Positions 45,133 to 48,442 of a stretch of 48,442 nucleotides of DNA are shown here, in pieces. The notes below the pieces were generated by a model that worked only from the letters and a program-made list of their open reading frames with translations, was not told where the DNA came from and ran no database searches. The first letter of the stretch is position 1. Each line of letters opens with the position of its first letter. The DNA comes from Thermotogota bacterium (GTDB lineage: Bacteria > Thermotogota > Thermotogae > Thermotogales > Thermotogaceae). The position numbers were made by a program, and so were the translations under genes. The stretch spans positions 145,746-194,187 of the forward strand of contig JAUQPE010000011.1 in assembly GCA_030550515.1 (NCBI GenBank), in the 5' to 3' direction.

Positions 45133-45199
45133 GAAAATTATAAATTTTCGGTTTGGTGGAGGGAAACGAGGCGTCACGCGATGGTACACTTTTGTGTAC
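45133..45199. repeat. Two palindromes in the intergenic region before rsmH
   Basis: The 174 bases between rsmH and the glycosyltransferase hold GAAAATT-ATA-AATTTTC (45133-45149) and GTACAC-TTTT-GTGTAC (45184-45199). Neither has the G+C-rich stem plus T run of a terminator. They could be operators for the rsmH promoter just downstream (minus strand) or weak ends for the message of the large gene. I see no other feature in this stretch. Confidence 0.45.
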
Positions 45200-45223
45200 A
45201 TGTTTTGGACGGAACGCAAAAGG

Positions 45224-47803
45224 TCACGGTCTCTTGCGGACGGCCTTGAGGAAGAAGAGCCCCTCTCCTTTCCTCTCCAACCTCTCGATCGCGTACCCCG
45301 CTTCTTCCAGGGCCTTCCTCATCTGGCGCGGTGTCCTCAGCACTCGGAAGGCCGGGTAATACCAGACGGGATCGTCCCTCCTGATGGGATTTGGGGAAAA
45401 GAAGAAGAGAAAGACCGCGCGACTCTTACCCAACACCTTCGACAGATCTATCTCTCTCTCCACGCCGGAAACGATCAGGAGGTTTTCGGAAGAAGCGTTC
45501 ACTCTGACGTCGTCTTTCAGGAGGTCTTCAAGTTGCGTTCCTTCCGGGTAAACCTTCACTTCGTCCACGTCCAGCGTGGCCAACACTTCCATCACCGTCT
45601 TCTCGTCCACCCGAAACGGTGGGGTCTTGTAGGTTTCCCTTTCCCTCTCTTCGTACATCTTCAAGGCCTCGTCCGTCGGGAAGGGGACGCAGTAGTAAAA
45701 GCCTTCGCCCTTCTTCCACATCCTCACGGGGTGCACGACGCCGAGCGTGGAAAACTTCTCCGAGACGTTTCCAACCCAGGCGATCTCGTGCTCTTCCCTC
45801 ACGAACGGGAGGGTGAGGCTCGGATAGAGCCCCGTGTACGGGTACCTTCCGAGCGCGATGTCGGCCAACTTCTCGTTCTCCTCGACCGCCTTCAGGTGTA
45901 GCTCGAAGGCCCTCTTGGGATCGTCCTCCTCGTACAGTTTGGCGAGCCTGTAGTGGTAGAACGGGAACCTCTTCGGGTTTGAAATCCTTTCCAAGAGCTT
46001 CTTCGCCTTTTCCCTGTCTTTGCTCGAGATGGCGACGGCCGAAGCGTAGAGGGCCAAGGGGTGGTCGGAGATCAGGTGCAACTTTTCCGTTTCTTCCCCG
46101 AACATCGAAGGAACGTCCAGCAGGAACTCCCTCCTCTCGTTGAAGTACGAGTGGAGTTCCTCGAAGACGCCCTCCGTCTCGGGGTCCAGGCGCGTCTTCA
46201 GGTCTTCGATCACGGGTTTGACGAACCTCGCTATCTCCGGCAGGGTCTCGATCGCCTTCCTGTACCTCGAGATCGCCTCTTGGAAGTTTCCAAGTCTCAG
46301 GTAGAGGTCTCCGACGATCGCTTGGGCCACGCCGACCAACCTTTCGTCCCCTTGAACCTTGGAGAAGACCCTGATCAGTCTCGCCTCGCTCTCTTTCGCG
46401 CGCAAGATGTCGAAGATCGTGAGAAGGCCAGGAACGCCCGTTCTCTTCAAGAAACCGTCCAAGTCCCCGCTCGTGAGAAACTCGTAGAGCATGTCTCTTC
46501 CCGTCTTCAGCCTTTCGACGGCGAGCGACGCGATCCTGCTGGAGACCCTAAGTTTATCCAAGAGCCCTTCTGGGACCTTCAAGTCGAGCTCCGCCATCTT
46601 CTCCACGACGGGGTCGAAGGAAAGACCGTCCACTTTCGCGAGCTCCTCGATCATCGGGAAGGCCTTTTCGAAGAGTTCCCTGTCCTCCACCTCGGCCAGA
46701 ACTTTGAGCGTGAGCGAGAATTTTTCCGGATCGACCCTGTTTTCGATGGCCTTCAGCAGGTGATCGTGGGCCTCTTCCATTCTGCCGAGCTTGACGCAGG
46801 CGTGGCACATGAGAAGGTGCGCCGTGCCGACCTCTTTCAAGCTCATCAGGGTGAACACGTACTCTTCCTTCTTGGAGAGCGCCCTCTCCAGGACCTCCAA
46901 AAACTTTTCTCCCCACTCCAACACGTCTTCCCAGTCCTTCTTGCGCTCGTGGTACGCCACCATCCCGAAATAGGGGTCCGGGTTGTCCGGGAAGGCCCTC
47001 AAGGCGAGCTCGATGAGTTGCCTTCCTTTCTCAAAGAAACCTTCGACGATCAGCCTCAAGCCGAACAGGTACAGGAACTCGAGACCTATGGGAGGGATCT
47101 CTTTGACCTTCTCCATCTCTTTCAGGGTCTCCCAGGCGATCCTGTTGGCCTCGTGCGACTTCCCCCCGATCACCTCCGTCTTGTACAGCTGGGCGAGGTA
47201 GTAGATCCTCTCGAGAGGGTTTTTCGTGTTTTTCAACTGCTCCCTTATGAGCGAGGCGTTCCGCTCGTACTTTTGCTTTCTGAGCTTTCTGGACCAGATG
47301 TAACCGTAGTGGAGCAGCATGAACGGCGCGTGCACCACCTTGGGTTTGTACACGGGTTGCTCGTGCACGATGTTTTCGAAATGGACGGTGCCGTTTCTGA
47401 AGATCCTCGGAACGGAAGCGATCTCGGTCCTCTTGAAGTCCCAGTCCAGATAGCTCAGAATGGGCACGTAGACGGTGTTCACGTCTTGGGGGAGTTTTTC
47501 AAGGAAATCCCTGATCTTTTCCCTGAACTCCCGAGAGGCCTCCTCGTCGGCGTCCAATATCAACACCCACTCGCAGGTGGGAAACTGGAGGGAGAAGTTT
47601 CTGGCCTCCGAGAGGTCGTTCCTCCACTCGTGAAAGTAGAGCTTGTCGGTGTACTCCTTGACGATCTGGGGCGTTCTGTCTTTGGAGCCGGTGTCCACCA
47701 CGACGATCTCGTCCACCACTTCCTTGACGCTCTCCAGGGCCCTTCTTATGTTGTGCTCTTCGTCCTTCACGATCATGGCGACGGAGAGCAGGCACTTTTT
47801 CAT
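45224..47803 (-). CDS. Large glycosyltransferase-TPR protein, probable flagellin glycosylation factor
   Basis: 859 residues. The N-terminal family 2 glycosyltransferase domain (about 1-230) shows SVAMIVKDEEHNI, VVDTGSKDRT and the metal-binding LDADEE. A long helical region (about 230-660) has TPR-like units such as AQAIVGDLYLRLGNFQEAISRY (only its GDLYLRLGNFQEAI core counts). The last about 100 residues look like a piece of a Rossmann/methyltransferase fold (VFLFFFSPN, then LEEAGYAIERLE). The TPR-glycosyltransferase plan resembles SPINDLY/OGT-like or flagellin-modifying enzymes. The gene lies just downstream of flagellin with a terminator between. The target is inferred from place alone. Confidence 0.82.
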   Translation of the reverse strand: MKKCLLSVAMIVKDEEHNIRRALESVKEVVDEIVVVDTGSKDRTPQIVKEYTDKLYFHEWRNDLSEARNFSLQFPTCEWVLILDADEEASREFREKIRDFLEKLPQDVNTVYVPILSYLDWDFKRTEIASVPRIFRNGTVHFENIVHEQPVYKPKVVHAPFMLLHYGYIWSRKLRKQKYERNASLIREQLKNTKNPLERIYYLAQLYKTEVIGGKSHEANRIAWETLKEMEKVKEIPPIGLEFLYLFGLRLIVEGFFEKGRQLIELALRAFPDNPDPYFGMVAYHERKKDWEDVLEWGEKFLEVLERALSKKEEYVFTLMSLKEVGTAHLLMCHACVKLGRMEEAHDHLLKAIENRVDPEKFSLTLKVLAEVEDRELFEKAFPMIEELAKVDGLSFDPVVEKMAELDLKVPEGLLDKLRVSSRIASLAVERLKTGRDMLYEFLTSGDLDGFLKRTGVPGLLTIFDILRAKESEARLIRVFSKVQGDERLVGVAQAIVGDLYLRLGNFQEAISRYRKAIETLPEIARFVKPVIEDLKTRLDPETEGVFEELHSYFNERREFLLDVPSMFGEETEKLHLISDHPLALYASAVAISSKDREKAKKLLERISNPKRFPFYHYRLAKLYEEDDPKRAFELHLKAVEENEKLADIALGRYPYTGLYPSLTLPFVREEHEIAWVGNVSEKFSTLGVVHPVRMWKKGEGFYYCVPFPTDEALKMYEERERETYKTPPFRVDEKTVMEVLATLDVDEVKVYPEGTQLEDLLKDDVRVNASSENLLIVSGVEREIDLSKVLGKSRAVFLFFFSPNPIRRDDPVWYYPAFRVLRTPRQMRKALEEAGYAIERLERKGEGLFFLKAVRKRP

Positions 47804-47850
47804 CCTCGATCACCCCAATGGTATCTTTCCACAAAAAGCGCGAGCGTTCC

Positions 47851-47887
47851 TAAAAAAAACGAAAGGGGGACCGTTCGGTCCCCCTTC
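47851..47887 (-). terminator. Flagellin terminator
   Basis: On the minus strand a 10-bp stem (47886-47877 with 47872-47863, arms AAGGGGGACC and GGTCCCCCTT, loop GAAC) is followed by TCG and eight T (47859-47852). It ends the flagellin message. The glycosyltransferase gene, 48 bases further, must use read-through or its own promoter; none is clear. Confidence 0.94.
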
Positions 47888-47902
47888 TCGCCTTGCGGGA
47901 GA

Positions 47903-48442
47903 TCACCTCAAAAGCTGCAGCACGTTCTGCGGTATCACGTTGGACTGGGCGAGCATCGCCATGCTGGACTGGAGCAGGATCTGCTGCCTCGTGAACTCCA
48001 TCATCTCTTTGGCCATGTCGGCGTCCCTGATTCTGGACTCCGCCGCGGTGAGGTTCTCCGCCGCGACGCCGAGGTTGGAGATGGTGTGCTCGAGCCTGTT
48101 CTGGATGGCGCCGAGTTGGGCCCTGGCGCTGCTCACGCGGTGGATCGCAGCGTCTATGACCATGATCGTCCTCTCGGCGCTGTTCTGGTCGGTGACTTTG
48201 AGGGAGTCCGGGGTCAGGCCGAGCGCGGCAGCCCTCATGTCGTCGAGGCCCGCGAGCATGTTGTGGCCCTCGTTGGCGCCGATCTGGAAGACCAACGAGG
48301 TGTCCTTGTACCACCTCTCCTCCGCCCTGACCACGCCGCTGTCGATCACCTGCTCCATCGGGAGCGCGCCGCCGAAGCTGTCGATGCTGTAGACGGTGGT
48401 CGACCAGGTGAAGATGAGGCCTTTCCCGGTGAGGGTAACATC
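47903..48442 (-). CDS. Flagellin, C-terminal part (gene begins beyond the window)
   Basis: 179 residues and the stop; the frame is open up to the window edge. The C-terminal D1/D0 region is clear: FQIGANEG, then a helix with INRLEHTISNL-like text (here IQNRLEHTISNLGVAAENLTA, of which NRLEHTISNL is the family core), SRIRDADMAKEM, and the final NVLQLLR. This is the filament core that also exports through the flagellar type III system. The part upstream (WYKDTSLVFQIG) contains the end of the variable domain. The strong terminator suggests high expression. It starts outside the window, so its promoter is not seen. Confidence 0.96.
   Translation of the reverse strand, partial: DVTLTGKGLIFTWSTTVYSIDSFGGALPMEQVIDSGVVRAEERWYKDTSLVFQIGANEGHNMLAGLDDMRAAALGLTPDSLKVTDQNSAERTIMVIDAAIHRVSSARAQLGAIQNRLEHTISNLGVAAENLTAAESRIRDADMAKEMMEFTRQQILLQSSMAMLAQSNVIPQNVLQLLR

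Noticed and set aside
45133-45149. A+T-rich palindrome as terminator of the glycosyltransferase gene
   Set aside because: The stem is only A/T pairs, unlikely to be stable at high temperature, and no T run follows on the minus strand.

Overview
The window looks like a chromosome segment from a hyperthermophilic bacterium of the Thermotogales. Several proteins agree closely with Thermotoga maritima proteins I remember: a tRNase Z with the same length and metal-binding residues, a RibF with the same start region, a histidine kinase very similar to HK853, and a FtsZ ending in the same type of tail. Arginine is mostly coded by AGG/AGA, acidic and basic residues are abundant, genes are packed with ATGA/GTGA stop-start overlaps, and strong GGAGGTGA ribosome-binding sites are common. 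By eye the G+C content seems higher than in T. maritima, but I did not compute it. Gene order from about 0.7 to 45 kb resembles, from memory, the T. maritima TM0826-TM0872 block.

Layout. 1-616 (minus): the start of a radical SAM gene cut by the window edge. 744-14225 (plus): one tightly packed series running small protein, degenerate ABC ATPase, PfkB sugar kinase, CBS protein, MtaB, class IV aminotransferase, DciA-like helicase loader, GyrB, a probable divergent FtsQ, FtsA, FtsZ, a PilB/GspE ATPase, a membrane-anchored beta-domain protein and a FtsW/RodA polymerase. It joins DNA replication/topology and cell division. 14279-22217 (plus): lipoprotein, PEGA-repeat secreted protein, response regulator, glutamate formimidoyltransferase, RlmH, CorC-type CBS membrane protein, cytidine deaminase, Era and YqeH. 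22214-24945 (minus): hrcA-grpE-dnaJ behind a sigma-A promoter and a perfect CIRCE operator. 24992-28397 (plus): tRNA-Leu(CAA) with its own promoter and terminator, Sua5, and a membrane pyrophosphatase ending at a strong terminator.

28396-36167 (plus): histidine kinase, HDOD protein, RbfA, TruB, RibF, then from an internal extended -10 promoter an ECF S component, YajC, SecD and SecF, closed by a terminator. 36169-37239 (minus): a sugar-phosphate nucleotidyltransferase, divergent from 37336-42131 (plus): L9, tRNase Z, NfeD-like, SPFH protein, a small membrane protein, a double-CxxC oxidoreductase and a thioredoxin reductase. 42122-45113 (minus): rsmH, an FtsL-like protein and a PASTA-containing FtsI-type PBP behind a clear promoter. 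45224-48442 (minus): a very large glycosyltransferase-TPR protein directly downstream of a flagellin gene that is cut by the window end.

This is mostly housekeeping DNA. I saw no CRISPR array, insertion sequence, prophage or obvious new defence system. The best leads are the probable cryptic FtsQ, the glycosyltransferase-TPR protein next to flagellin, the residue changes in the membrane pyrophosphatase, the PilB ATPase paired with a beta-domain membrane protein, a degenerate ABC ATPase with a 56-residue partner, and two genes whose ribosome-binding sites point to ATT/ATC start codons.
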